Shown piece by piece: positions 53,321 through 62,042 of a stretch of DNA of 64,000 bases. The position numbers were made by a program, and so were the translations under genes. Within the stretch, counting starts at the first letter, position 1. Each line of letters starts with the position of its first letter. Source of the stretch: Planctomycetota bacterium (GTDB lineage Bacteria; Planctomycetota; J058; JAJDCP01); NCBI GenBank assembly GCA_029260765.1, contig JAJDCP010000124.1:32441-96440 (forward strand). Reading direction: 5' to 3'. The notes under the pieces were generated by a model. It searched no databases, had not been told where the DNA came from, and saw only the letters and a list, made by a program, of their open reading frames with translations.

Positions 53321-55223
53321 GGTGGGTTCTGCGGCTGCCAGGTACCCGCTGCTGCAATGGGTCCTGCTCGTCGTCTGCGGCGCTTCTCTGGCCCAGGAGA
53401 CGCCGCTCCTCCCCACCTCCCCCACCTGGCTCGACTCCGCCGATGTCCCCAGCTTGCAGCGCGCCTTCCAGCAAGCCCTGGAGCAGGAGGCCGGGGATCC
53501 TCCAGACTTCAGGGGCCTGGCCGAAGCGCTTCTTGAGCGGGCAAACGTCGACGGAGCCGAGCGGGATCCGGAAGCGGAGGAGTTCCTGAGCGCCACTCTG
53601 AGTCAGCTCCCCAGGGAGGCCTTGATTCCCGTCGCTGAGACGCTGGGAAGTCAGGGACACAACTGGAGTAGCTTCACGCGCCTCGTCTCCCTGATCCAGC
53701 TCGAAGCTTCGAGAGACGGCCCGAGCCGTCCTCTGCTGTTCATCGCGCTGCAGTTGACCAGCCGGATGCGCAACGACCCGCGTTGGCGGCAGCGGATCAT
53801 CGTGGACTGGCCCTTCCTGGGCAAGGGGGGGCAGAAGACCGCCACCGACCTGCTCCTGTCCGCGCAGGGGAGTGTCACCTTTGGCCTGCTCGAGTTTCTG
53901 ATCGAGAGCCGAGCCAGCGGAGCGCTTCGCGTGCTGCAAGGCCTCGAGGAGACATCCCTGGCCGCGGAAGAGAACCTGAGCTATCTCGGCACGGTGATCG
54001 GCGATCCCGGACAGGATTCAGACATCCGCAGCGCAGCTGTCAAGGCCCTGACGCTGACCGGTACTCGTTGCCTCTCGACGCTCTTGGATGCCTATACCCT
54101 GGTCGCCGCCCAGGCCGAAGAGAACAGCGCTGTCGAGCCGCTCAGATTGTTGACCTACCGCGAGCTCGTCCGCGTTTCGGGTGAGGATCATGGCCCGTCC
54201 CCGGAAGCTTGGAAGATGCTGCGCGGCAGGACCGTTGCGCGGCCCAGGGTCACGGACCCGGCGCGAGCAGAGGCACCTCTGCAGCAGGCCTTCGTCCTCC
54301 TCGTTCCCGCTGGCCTCGGGCTCATCTGTGCCTTCGTGGCTCTCTGGACCCTCTGGAGGAAACAGACGCTCCTCTGGTGGCTCGTGCTGTTCCCGTTGGC
54401 AGCCTTGCTGACCATCAGCAGCCTGATGCAGGCCATCGATCTCCCTTCCGTCGGGTCTGGCGTGTCTCCGACATGGGTCATGGCTACCGTGATCGGCAAC
54501 CTGATCGCGATACCCCTGCTGAGCTTCTCGGTCTTCCTGGTCGCCAGGCACAAGCCGTGGCAGAGACGTGCCGAAGAGGCCGCCGCTTTGAGAAACAGGA
54601 GGCACAGCCAGGCAGAGACCAAGAAACTGATCAAGAGGCTGACCTACATGAAAGTACTGGTGACTCGCTCGGGCAGGGTTCAGAGAGTCGAGCTCGCTGA
54701 GAAAGGCGTCAGAAGTGTCGATGTCCAGGCCGACAAGGGCTTCCAGAACGTCTATGCCCTGAGCAATCTCAGCTGTCGCCTACCCACCACCCGCACTGAC
54801 AGTATGCGCCGAACCCAGCGCATTCAGATGATGAAGCGGGTCTGGCTCATGGTGGAGAAGTCCCAAACGCATCCACGGGAGACGATGGGCAGCGGGACGG
54901 CGTCCAATGTCTCCAAGAATGGCATCTGCATTGAAACCAGCCTGAAGCTCGAGCCGAAAGACCGACTCCGAATTGTCATCGAGGAGTTGAAAGGGGTCGT
55001 GTTCAAGGCCCATGTCGAGGTCGTCTGGACACGGAAACACCCTCAGAAGGACAAGGACACCTGGTTCGTTGGGACCAAGATCGTCGACATCGACGAGACA
55101 TCACCGCCGGGCGAGCACGCCGCGCCGTCCGGGAACGGCGAGCCCGGCAAAGAGGCAGCCGGCGGTGGAGGCTCTGTTTTGGAGCAGGCCGAGGACCGCG
55201 AGCTCGAGCGCGAAAACGGTTGA
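53307..55223 (+). CDS. Exported helical-repeat protein with C-terminal PilZ domain (paralogue)
   Basis: 638 residues from the ATG at 53307. Signal peptide (LLQWVLLVVCGASLA), helical-repeat extracytoplasmic region (SLQRAFQQALEQE, ADLLL-type pairs), and two to three membrane helices (AFVLLVPAGLGLICAFVALW, LLWWLVLFPLAALLTI, VIGNLIAIPLLSFSVFLV). The C-terminal cytosolic part has a PilZ-like domain (MRRTQRIQMMKRVWLMVE, NVSKNGICIETSLKLEP). It shares its layout with the 767-residue protein at 48209 but lacks the tandem repeats. Together they bracket the pseudopilin genes, so cyclic-di-GMP control of this pilus-like system is likely. The c-di-GMP motif is weaker here. Confidence 0.8.
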   Translation: MRHLEVGSAAARYPLLQWVLLVVCGASLAQETPLLPTSPTWLDSADVPSLQRAFQQALEQEAGDPPDFRGLAEALLERANVDGAERDPEAEEFLSATLSQLPREALIPVAETLGSQGHNWSSFTRLVSLIQLEASRDGPSRPLLFIALQLTSRMRNDPRWRQRIIVDWPFLGKGGQKTATDLLLSAQGSVTFGLLEFLIESRASGALRVLQGLEETSLAAEENLSYLGTVIGDPGQDSDIRSAAVKALTLTGTRCLSTLLDAYTLVAAQAEENSAVEPLRLLTYRELVRVSGEDHGPSPEAWKMLRGRTVARPRVTDPARAEAPLQQAFVLLVPAGLGLICAFVALWTLWRKQTLLWWLVLFPLAALLTISSLMQAIDLPSVGSGVSPTWVMATVIGNLIAIPLLSFSVFLVARHKPWQRRAEEAAALRNRRHSQAETKKLIKRLTYMKVLVTRSGRVQRVELAEKGVRSVDVQADKGFQNVYALSNLSCRLPTTRTDSMRRTQRIQMMKRVWLMVEKSQTHPRETMGSGTASNVSKNGICIETSLKLEPKDRLRIVIEELKGVVFKAHVEVVWTRKHPQKDKDTWFVGTKIVDIDETSPPGEHAAPSGNGEPGKEAAGGGGSVLEQAEDRELERENG

Positions 55224-55479
55224 AGTCCATCAACCTGTCGATGTTCGCGGTTCGCTGGCTGTCCGCGTCAACAACCACCAAGAGGTCGCCGTTCAGGTCG
55301 AACACGAACATTCCTCCGCCGGGCCCTCCGAAGGCTCCTCTTACGAATCCGGCCTTCTTCCAGCGACAGGATGCGGCTGTTCGCGATCGCAGACAGTGAC
55401 ATCTTCTTCTCATTCCCCTCCCCAGGCTGCTCTCCTTTGTTGGCTGCCTGCATCGCGGTTCCAGCGCGCAACCTGACCG
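55224..55479. other. Intergenic remnant region
   Basis: About 255 nt. On the minus strand an ATG at 55402 with GAGGGG upstream starts a 44-residue frame that shifts into a second frame encoding GGMFVFDLNGDLLVVVDA. It could be a frameshifted gene remnant. The last 40 bp match sequence at 47107, the edge of the duplicated segment. Confidence 0.35.
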
Positions 55480-56382
55480 TCATTCCGATGCGACAAAACG
55501 CAGCTCGATCGCCAGGGTCGCCTTGTCCATGCCACCCGTTCGGTCATGGGGTGCCAGCGCCATCAGGTAGCTTCGGCCCGGGTCGAAAGACGTGTCATCG
55601 CTGTAGCCCGTATCGAGTCTGCGGGCGAGCTCCAAAGTCCACCAGCCGTCCTGCCAGCTGCCCGCAGCGCGCACATCCGCCTGGCTCCCGGTAGGCGTGC
55701 CGGGAAGATACTGGCGCACACTCTCCCCTGCGAAGCTCTCCGGCGCCGGCTGCTTCCTCTCGACCGGCTCGCCCGCGTCTTCGGGCCGGGCGATCCAGAT
55801 GGTCACTCCGCTGCGAGCCGTGAAGGAGCGCGCCTTGCCCGACGGCTGATCGAGGCTGTGGTGGTGGCTACGATCCATCGCATAACCCTGAGGGTTGGTG
55901 CGGGTCGCCTTCCACTGCCACAAGTCCCAGACCGCGACGTTTCCCGAGAGCATGTCGGGGTCGAACACGCCCGTGTGCTCGAAAGCGAGGCTGAACATGT
56001 CCTCACGCGCCGCGCCGACCTCGTAGGCCTCGCTCTCGGCGTTCCAGACCCAGGGCTTGTGGGCGCGGTCATCCCGGCTCGCATCTTCCCAACGAAGCAA
56101 GAAGTAGATGTGCGTCGCGCTGTGCACCGAGCGGATGAAGACGGTCGTCCCCCGCGCCTCGGGCTCGGGCCAGACTTTGAGCGCAGTGAGCTCGAGCTCA
56201 CGCGCTTGGGTCCAGAGAGCATCGTCGGCCTTGCCGTCGATGGTCGCGGCTTCCAGCACAGCGACCGACTCGAGCTGGACAGGCGGTCCGGCCAGGGTCG
56301 CCCCCTGCTGGGGCTCCTGCGCCGTCGCGCAGGAGGCCGCGAGCCAGGCGACCAGCAACAGGCCAGGTCGTGAGCTTTTCAT
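55480..56382 (-). CDS. Exported EB_dh-type heme-binding domain protein
   Basis: 300 residues. GGAGG five bases before the ATG at 56382 fixes the start. A lipoprotein-like signal peptide (LLLVAWLAASCATA) is followed by a beta-sandwich of the EB_dh / DOMON-like class (ATIDGKADDALWTQA, FLLRWEDASRDDRAHKPWVWN, WDLWQWKATRT, GSWQDGWWTLELAR). Related domains bind heme b in ethylbenzene or DMSO-type dehydrogenases or sit in periplasmic cytochromes. It lies 15 nt downstream of the histidine kinase gene in a three-gene leftward operon. A broken copy is found at 47107-47735. Electron transfer or sensing is inferred. Confidence 0.8.
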   Translation of the reverse strand: MKSSRPGLLLVAWLAASCATAQEPQQGATLAGPPVQLESVAVLEAATIDGKADDALWTQARELELTALKVWPEPEARGTTVFIRSVHSATHIYFLLRWEDASRDDRAHKPWVWNAESEAYEVGAAREDMFSLAFEHTGVFDPDMLSGNVAVWDLWQWKATRTNPQGYAMDRSHHHSLDQPSGKARSFTARSGVTIWIARPEDAGEPVERKQPAPESFAGESVRQYLPGTPTGSQADVRAAGSWQDGWWTLELARRLDTGYSDDTSFDPGRSYLMALAPHDRTGGMDKATLAIELRFVASE

Positions 56383-56397
56383 GATCTCCTCCATTCC

Positions 56398-57792
56398 TCA
56401 GGTTTGTACTGTGGACTTCTGGCTGGCCGGCGGCAGGCAGATACGGAAGCAGCAGCCGCCGGCGTCTCGGTTCTCGACTTCGATCCTGCCACCATGCGCC
56501 TCGACGGCCCAGCGCGCGATCGCCAGGCCAAGCCCGGCGCCGCCGGTGTTTCGGGCGCGCGCCTTGTCGACGCGGTAGAAGCGCTCAAAGATGCGCTCCT
56601 GGTGCTCGACAGGCACGCCGGGGCCCTGGTCGAACACCTCGACCACGGCCTCGGCCTGGCGGCTGGAGACAACGACCCGGATGTGGCTGGCGGCCGGACT
56701 GTGCTTGATGGCATTGTCGAGGATGTTGATCAGCGCCTGGCGCAGGATCTGGGGCTCCGCCCAGGCTTCCAGCGCCGATCCCTCCACCGTAACCGACTGC
56801 CCCTTTTCCTCGGCGAGGACTCCGAGCAGAGCCACGATCTGTTGGCACAGGCCGGCCAGCTCGACAGGTTTCGGTTCAAGTTTGGCCTTGCGGGCCTCTC
56901 CGCGCGTGAGCATCAGCAGCGTGTCGGTCAAGCGGGCGAGCCGGTCGGCTTCCTCCAACATGCTGCCGATCACCTCGCGGCAGGCCGACTCGTCCGTGGC
57001 GTCCCGCAAGCCCAGCTCGCCGACGGCCTTCAACGCCGTGAGAGGCGTGCGCAGCTCGTGTGCCGCATCGGCGGTGAAGCGGCGCAAGGCCTCGAAAGAT
57101 CTCTCCAGGCGGGCCAGGGTCTGGTTGAACACGCTGCCGAGTTGACCCAGCTCGTCGCCCGGGTTCTCGATGGGGAGCCGCTCGCCGAGCCGCTCGGCGC
57201 TGATCGTCCTTGCGCGCGCCGCCATCTGCCCCACCGGCGCCAGGGCCCTGCCCGCGAGGAGATAGCCGCCCAGGCACGCCAGGGCGACAGCCAGCGGCAG
57301 GCCCAGGGCGATCCCCACGAGCAGCTGGTCGAGTTGATGGCGTAGCCGCGCTTCGGAACGCCCAACCCGGATCAAGGCAGGCAGCTGAGCGATCGGGTAG
57401 GCCGCGCTGCGGACCCGCCAGTATGCCCCCGAGGCCTCGCGGACAGTGCGCGCGACAACCCCTCCTTTGGCACCGAGGACCGGTCGCCCGAGCTCGGCCG
57501 TGCCTTCGCGGTACAGGGCGTGCCCCTGCAGGCTCCACACTTCCAGCACGCGCGCGTCCCGCTCGTGCCGGGCATGGCCGCGGCTTTGCACTTGCCCCTG
57601 CGGACCGCGCTCCAGGATCTCCTCGGCAGCCTCGAAGTCGTCGTGCAGCTGACGGTCCAGCTCGCTGTAGAGGTTCTGACGAAGAAACAGATACAGGCCC
57701 GTCGCAAACAGCAGCAGGATGGCGGCCAGCACGCCGGCATACCAAAGCGTCAAGCGCAGCCGGACGCTGCTGGCGCGCCACCAGCGGCTCAA
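56398..57792 (-). CDS. Sensor histidine kinase
   Basis: 464 residues from a TTG at 57792 that overlaps the response-regulator stop (TTGA). Two membrane helices (WYAGVLAAILLLFATGLYLFL and GIALGLPLAVALACLGGYLL) enclose a periplasmic domain of about 125 residues. A HAMP linker (AGRALAPVGQMAARARTISAER), HisKA with AAHELRTPL and HATPase with NILDNAIKHSP, DQGPGVP and GAGLGLAIARW follow. It autophosphorylates on the His and passes the phosphate to the adjacent OmpR-type regulator. The layout resembles CusS/QseC-type envelope or metal sensors, but the signal is unknown. Confidence 0.92.
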   Translation of the reverse strand: MSRWWRASSVRLRLTLWYAGVLAAILLLFATGLYLFLRQNLYSELDRQLHDDFEAAEEILERGPQGQVQSRGHARHERDARVLEVWSLQGHALYREGTAELGRPVLGAKGGVVARTVREASGAYWRVRSAAYPIAQLPALIRVGRSEARLRHQLDQLLVGIALGLPLAVALACLGGYLLAGRALAPVGQMAARARTISAERLGERLPIENPGDELGQLGSVFNQTLARLERSFEALRRFTADAAHELRTPLTALKAVGELGLRDATDESACREVIGSMLEEADRLARLTDTLLMLTRGEARKAKLEPKPVELAGLCQQIVALLGVLAEEKGQSVTVEGSALEAWAEPQILRQALINILDNAIKHSPAASHIRVVVSSRQAEAVVEVFDQGPGVPVEHQERIFERFYRVDKARARNTGGAGLGLAIARWAVEAHGGRIEVENRDAGGCCFRICLPPASQKSTVQT

Positions 57793-58472
57793 CGCTCCTC
57801 CTCCCGGAGTACAAAGCCGACGCCGCGCACGGTCTGGATCAGCTTCTGCGGACGGCCCTGGTCGAGCTTCTTGCGCAACCGGGCCACGTGGACATCGATC
57901 ACATTGTCGAGCGGTGTGGCGCGCACCGGCTCCTTCCACACCTCGCGCGCGAGCATCTCCCGGGAGACCACTTGCTGATCGTGGCGCATCAGGTACTCGA
58001 GGAGCTCGAACTCGCGCGGCGTCAGCTCGAGCGGCTGGTCCGCGCGGGTCACCGTGTGCGTCACCAGGTCCATCTCCAGGTCCGCCGCCTTGAGCCGCAG
58101 GACCTGATCGCTCCGACCCCGCCGCAGCAGAGCGCGGATGCGGGCGAGCAGCTCAGCAAAGGCAAAGGGCTTCACCAGGTAGTCGTCAGCGCCGGCATCG
58201 AGGCCCGCGACACGGTCTTCGACGGCATCCCTGGCCGTCAAGACCAGCACCGGGATCTGCAGACCCCGCCGACGCACGGTGCGAAGGATCTCCAGGCCAT
58301 CACGACCTGGGAGCATCAGGTCGAGGACCAGGAAGTCGAAGGTTTCAGCGCTGAGGCGGAAGAAGCCCTCCTCGCCGGTGGTCGCGAGCACGACCTGATA
58401 GTGCTCGCCTTCGAGACCTTGCTTCAAGGCTCGGGCCACCTTCGGCTCGTCTTCGATCACCAGAACACGCAC
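57789..58472 (-). CDS. OmpR-family response regulator
   Basis: 227 residues from a GTG at 58472 with GGGAGG upstream. The receiver (1-115) has VIEDEP, the phospho-acceptor in VLDLMLPGRDG, VLTARDA and DDYLVKPF; the C-terminal winged helix (about 125-222) has LTPREFELLEYLMRH and VIDVHVARLRKKLD, the transcription-factor part. It is the first gene of an operon with the histidine kinase and the EB_dh protein, so it probably regulates envelope or redox genes including that operon. Both domains are complete. Confidence 0.93.
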   Translation of the reverse strand: MRVLVIEDEPKVARALKQGLEGEHYQVVLATTGEEGFFRLSAETFDFLVLDLMLPGRDGLEILRTVRRRGLQIPVLVLTARDAVEDRVAGLDAGADDYLVKPFAFAELLARIRALLRRGRSDQVLRLKAADLEMDLVTHTVTRADQPLELTPREFELLEYLMRHDQQVVSREMLAREVWKEPVRATPLDNVIDVHVARLRKKLDQGRPQKLIQTVRGVGFVLREEER

Positions 58473-58709
58473 GTTGCTTTTCCTCCCTGATCATCTTGTA
58501 CGGGTCCTGGCCGCCGGCCCGTACTGAATGTTCCCTGAATTTGTCGTCAGAACTTGCGTGCGGTTGAGCCCGCGCCGTGAGGAGTGTGGCGGATCGCCGG
58601 CCCACAAGGGGAGAGCTGCCTGGGAATCGCAACAGGTGTCGCCAGACTGCCTGGCACAACGCGGCAGCAAGCACTAGGGTAGCGGTGTGGCCGAGTTCGT
58701 GGAGGAAGC

Positions 58710-60155
58710 GTGCAGGAGCCCCCCCGACAGAGACCAACCGCGCCGCGCCCCCCTGATAGGGACGCCCTTGCGCGGGAGCTCTTGGGCACAGAGGAAACGG
58801 AGCCGGCAGTCACCGCGCCCGTCGAAGCGGAGCTGCAGCACTCGCTGTTCACCACCCAGGAGCATGGCGGCGGGACAACGCCCGCAGAAAGCCTCGCGCC
58901 AAGATTCGAGCTCGAGCACGAGCTGGGCCAGGGCGGCATGGGCACGGTCTACGCCGCCTTCGACACGATGCGCGCGCGCCGCGTGGCCCTCAAACGGGTC
59001 CCCGGCGGAGACCCCGAGTTGGAGCGGCGCCTGCTCGAGGAGGCACGCACCCTCGGCAGCCTGCAGCACGAGCACATCGTCGCCTGCCACGACGTCGGCC
59101 ACGACCGGGACGGACTCTTTTTGAGCATGGAGCTGCTCGAAGGCGGCAGCCTCGACGAGCGGCTCGCCCGGGGACCGTTGGCGGAAGACGAAGTACTCGA
59201 GCTCGGCGCACGCTTGCTTTCGGCATTGGCTGTGGCGCACGCCGCGGGGGTGATCCACCGGGACGTCAAGCCCGGCAATATCCTGTTCGACGCCGCGGGC
59301 CAGCCGAAGCTCGGGGACTTCGGCCTGGCACGCCGCGAAGAACGTCTGCGGCTGACGTTGACCGGGGCCGCCATCGGCACGCTCGCGTACATGGCACCCG
59401 AGCAGGCCACAGGTGCTGTCGATGCACGCGCCGATCTCTACAGCCTGGCTGCGACGCTCTACCACTGCCTCAGCGGTGAGTCCCCGCGGGTGGTGCGCGA
59501 AGCACGCATCCCTGAGCGCTTCCGCCAGGTTCTACTGCGCGCGCTTGAAGAGGATCCGTCCCGGCGCTACGCCGACGCTTTCAGCTTCCACCAGGCCCTG
59601 CTGGCGCTGAGAGAGACCCCGGAAGCGGCCGCGCAGGCCGCGGCGCCCGAGGCGCCGAAAGCTCCCCCGGCCTCGGCCAGGGCCGCGCCTGCCCAGGCGA
59701 GCGTGCAGCTTCCCGCGCCCGTCCGGCGGGAGTTGGACGGCCTGGATCAGCCCGGACACGAGGCGCAGCTGCTGTGGACGGCCATCGTCTACGGCCACGC
59801 GCAGCCGGCCTGGAAGCCCCTGCTCGAGAGCTATCTCGAGCGTGCCCGCGCCCGCCCCCGCGAGGCGGAGGTGCCCTGCGAGCAATGCGGTACACCCGAA
59901 GCAGCGAATCTGCTGGCCCGGCTAGACGGCGTGCAGCAGTGCACCGCGTGCATGCACGTTCGGGCTGCCCGGGTCAAGGCGGCCTACCGCCACGATGTGT
60001 CCGCAACTGCAACACGAGGGGGGCTGCCTGTCGTTACCAGAGCTTTGCTCTTGATGGCCGCCGTGCCCTTGTATTTCATCAACGCCCGCGCCGGCGTGCT
60101 CGGCACGCTGCTCGCCATGGCGCTGATCTTCGTCTTCGGCCGCCGCAAGGATTGA
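58710..60155 (+). CDS. Ser/Thr kinase with zinc-ribbon and membrane tail
   Basis: 481 residues from a GTG at 58710. Kinase domain about 66-300: GQGGMG (73-78), VALK (K95), HRD (183-185) in HRDVKPGN, DFG (203-205) and GTLAYMAPEQ; all catalytic residues are present. An Ala/Pro linker (305-335) is followed by a zinc-ribbon (C390, C393, C411, C414) and two membrane helices at the C-terminus (443-459, 461-477). The kinase is therefore tethered to the membrane by its tail. Its 3' end faces the retron RT gene with only six bases between the stops, so the two are convergent and probably unrelated in function. Confidence 0.9.
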   Translation: MQEPPRQRPTAPRPPDRDALARELLGTEETEPAVTAPVEAELQHSLFTTQEHGGGTTPAESLAPRFELEHELGQGGMGTVYAAFDTMRARRVALKRVPGGDPELERRLLEEARTLGSLQHEHIVACHDVGHDRDGLFLSMELLEGGSLDERLARGPLAEDEVLELGARLLSALAVAHAAGVIHRDVKPGNILFDAAGQPKLGDFGLARREERLRLTLTGAAIGTLAYMAPEQATGAVDARADLYSLAATLYHCLSGESPRVVREARIPERFRQVLLRALEEDPSRRYADAFSFHQALLALRETPEAAAQAAAPEAPKAPPASARAAPAQASVQLPAPVRRELDGLDQPGHEAQLLWTAIVYGHAQPAWKPLLESYLERARARPREAEVPCEQCGTPEAANLLARLDGVQQCTACMHVRAARVKAAYRHDVSATATRGGLPVVTRALLLMAAVPLYFINARAGVLGTLLAMALIFVFGRRKD

Positions 60156-60161
60156 GCTGCC

Positions 60162-61712
60162 TCAATCGGCGCACAGCGAGAGCTGCTGGCGCAGTTGCGA
60201 GCCTCGGACCGGGTCAACCATCGACACATACGCGATCATGCCCTGCAGCCAGGAGCGGAAGTAGGGGTGGTCGTCGCGATTCTGGGCCTCAATGCCGGTG
60301 CGGCGGGCCTGGTGCAGGATGGCGCGCAGACGTTTGCGCAACTTGCGCGGCACCGCCACGCGCTCGTTGACGACGATGCCGGTGACGGCCTGGCGGGCAT
60401 TCTGCCGCAGGACGCGGGTCTTCTTCTGGTTGATCTCGAAGCCCTCGTCCTCGACGATATGCCGTACGCGAGCCATCAGGTAGGCGAGCCGTTCATTGGC
60501 TGGCGCATCAGCAGAGAAACTCAGATCGTCCGCGTAGCGCGTGTAGCTCCAGTCCAGCCTGCGTGCCAGGCCGGCAAGCCGCGCATCGAGCCGCCGTGCG
60601 ATCAGATTGCTCAGCGCGGGGCTGGTGCATGCGCCCTGTGGCAGCGCACGCGGGCCGCTAGCCACGAAGTAGGCCTGGCCTTTGAAGAGCACCCGCTGCC
60701 GCGGACACTCGCTACACAAGAGCGCGAGTAGCGTCGCGACCGCCGGAGAGTATCCGAGCGCCTTGAAAAAACCCCGTATGCGCGGAAACGTGATGGTTGG
60801 GAAGAATTCGCAAAGGTCCTGGTTGAGCAGCACGGCTCGTTGTACATGGACGCGGGCGTTGCTGACCGTGCTCTTGCCGGTCACGAAGCCATGCGCCTGC
60901 GGGTGGGTCGGCAGCCGACGCAGGATCTGCTCGAAGATCCAGCGCTGGCAGGATGCCAGCCTGGGAAGCGGGCTGGCCAGCCGCCGCTCGCCGCCGCTCT
61001 TCTTGGGGACGCTGAACTGCGCGTAGTGGCTGACCATCGCCGTCTCGGCATGGAACGCCAGCCAGCGCAACCTCGGGATGTCGACGCCCAACGCCGTGGC
61101 CAGCTCGGCAGGCGTGGCCAGCTCTGGCAGGCCCGCCTCGCGTAAGCGGGGAAGCTCGGCCCGGCGGTCCGCCAGTGATGACGAGACACCGCGGCCGATG
61201 AACACGATGTCCTCTGCCCTGCGGCGGGCGATCTGTTCTGCGCGCTGCTGCTTGCGTTCCGCCGCCTCAGCCTTCTTCAGCCGTTTGCGCTCCCGGCGCG
61301 CCTCACGCGACAGCTCGACGGCCTGCTGCGCCTTGTGGGCGGCGGTCAGCGCGTCTGGCCGCAGCGCGTCCATCTCCTGGCCGACGGCGTGCAGCTCGGC
61401 GAGCTCTTCGCTGCTGACCAGGCCCCGCCCCACCATCGCCCGGTCGATCAGCTGGGTGCGCCTGTCGTCGGCCGGCGGGATGCGGTCGCGGCGGCCGAAC
61501 CACACTCCAGCGCGCAATCCCGAGGCTTGCTCGGCCAGCTCTTCGCTGCTGATCGGGGCTAGAGCACCGATCTCCAAGCCCAGGCTACGGTCTTTGGGGC
61601 CGACCTGCTTGCCGGGCTCTGCACGGCCCTTGGCGGGTACCATCGGCAGGGGGCGGCGGCGGGGAGCGGAGCCTCCCGTGAAGAGCCGCTGCAACCAGTC
61701 GAAAAAGCCCAT
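60162..61712 (-). CDS. ret: Retron reverse transcriptase
   Basis: 516 residues. The RT domain fills the C-terminal 310 residues: FSVPKKSGGERRLASP (RT1), LNQDLCEFFPTI with D299 (RT3), LPQGACTSPALSN at 357-369 (RT4) and the active site YADD at 393-396 (RT5). Two marks specific to retron RTs are seen: NAxxH as NARVH (285-289) and VTG at 443-445. The N-terminal 200 residues are an extension with a Lys/Arg/Glu-rich coiled coil (about 125-168), as in some long myxobacterial retron RTs. It reverse-transcribes the msd of the ncRNA encoded 47 nt upstream. The ATG at 61712 follows the a2 arm. Catalytic residues look intact. Confidence 0.93.
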   Translation of the reverse strand: MGFFDWLQRLFTGGSAPRRRPLPMVPAKGRAEPGKQVGPKDRSLGLEIGALAPISSEELAEQASGLRAGVWFGRRDRIPPADDRRTQLIDRAMVGRGLVSSEELAELHAVGQEMDALRPDALTAAHKAQQAVELSREARRERKRLKKAEAAERKQQRAEQIARRRAEDIVFIGRGVSSSLADRRAELPRLREAGLPELATPAELATALGVDIPRLRWLAFHAETAMVSHYAQFSVPKKSGGERRLASPLPRLASCQRWIFEQILRRLPTHPQAHGFVTGKSTVSNARVHVQRAVLLNQDLCEFFPTITFPRIRGFFKALGYSPAVATLLALLCSECPRQRVLFKGQAYFVASGPRALPQGACTSPALSNLIARRLDARLAGLARRLDWSYTRYADDLSFSADAPANERLAYLMARVRHIVEDEGFEINQKKTRVLRQNARQAVTGIVVNERVAVPRKLRKRLRAILHQARRTGIEAQNRDDHPYFRSWLQGMIAYVSMVDPVRGSQLRQQLSLCAD

Positions 61713-61758
61713 CGCGACTCCACAGCACGCCCGCGGGGTGCCGGTTGCAAAGAAAAAA

Positions 61759-61980
61759 GGAAGGGAGGAGCAGGGTCCCGACTTCAGGCCGGGGACCAGG
61801 GTCGTTCACCAAGGCCGGCAGACGCTACTATGCGCTGGAAAGCCTCGGCTTGCGTTCGGCCGGTCGCATAGTAGCGTCTGCCGGCATACGAACAACGGCG
61901 CTGGGGAAGTATGGGAAGCTGATCTCACCCGCGGCGGAACACCGCAGAAAAGTCTCGTGACCCACGCATCCCCCCTTCCA
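61759..61980 (-). ncRNA. Retron msr-msd RNA
   Basis: Read on the minus strand from 61980. The a1 arm (61979-61956, GGAAGGGGGGATGCGTGGG) pairs imperfectly with the a2 arm (61781-61759, GACCCTGCTCCTCCC) over about 20 bp, with G-U pairs and small bulges. Just after a1 a G near 61954-61956 is a candidate branch point. The msr holds a small hairpin (GCGG-TGTT-CCGC, 61945-61934). The msd is dominated by a perfect 21-bp stem (61885-61865 with 61834-61814) closing a 30-nt loop. Position between the WHSWIM stop and the RT start is canonical for retrons. The exact msr/msd boundary and branch G need experiment. Confidence 0.8.
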
Positions 61981-62042
61981 CCGAATCCATTGCAGCGCCC
62001 AGCTTGCCAGACAGCACCCGACCACTGCAAGCAGCATCTGCA

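Noticed and set aside
61754..61800. GGTCCC/GGGACC hairpin followed by a T-rich run
   Set aside because: It could be a weak terminator, but it overlaps the a2 arm and a stop there would cut the RT off from its ncRNA. The alternative pairing with a1 is longer.
61814..61885. Perfect 21-bp inverted repeat as a transcription terminator
   Set aside because: No T-run follows, the loop is 30 nt, both flanking genes point the same way, and an outer a1/a2 pairing encloses it. The retron msd explains all of this.
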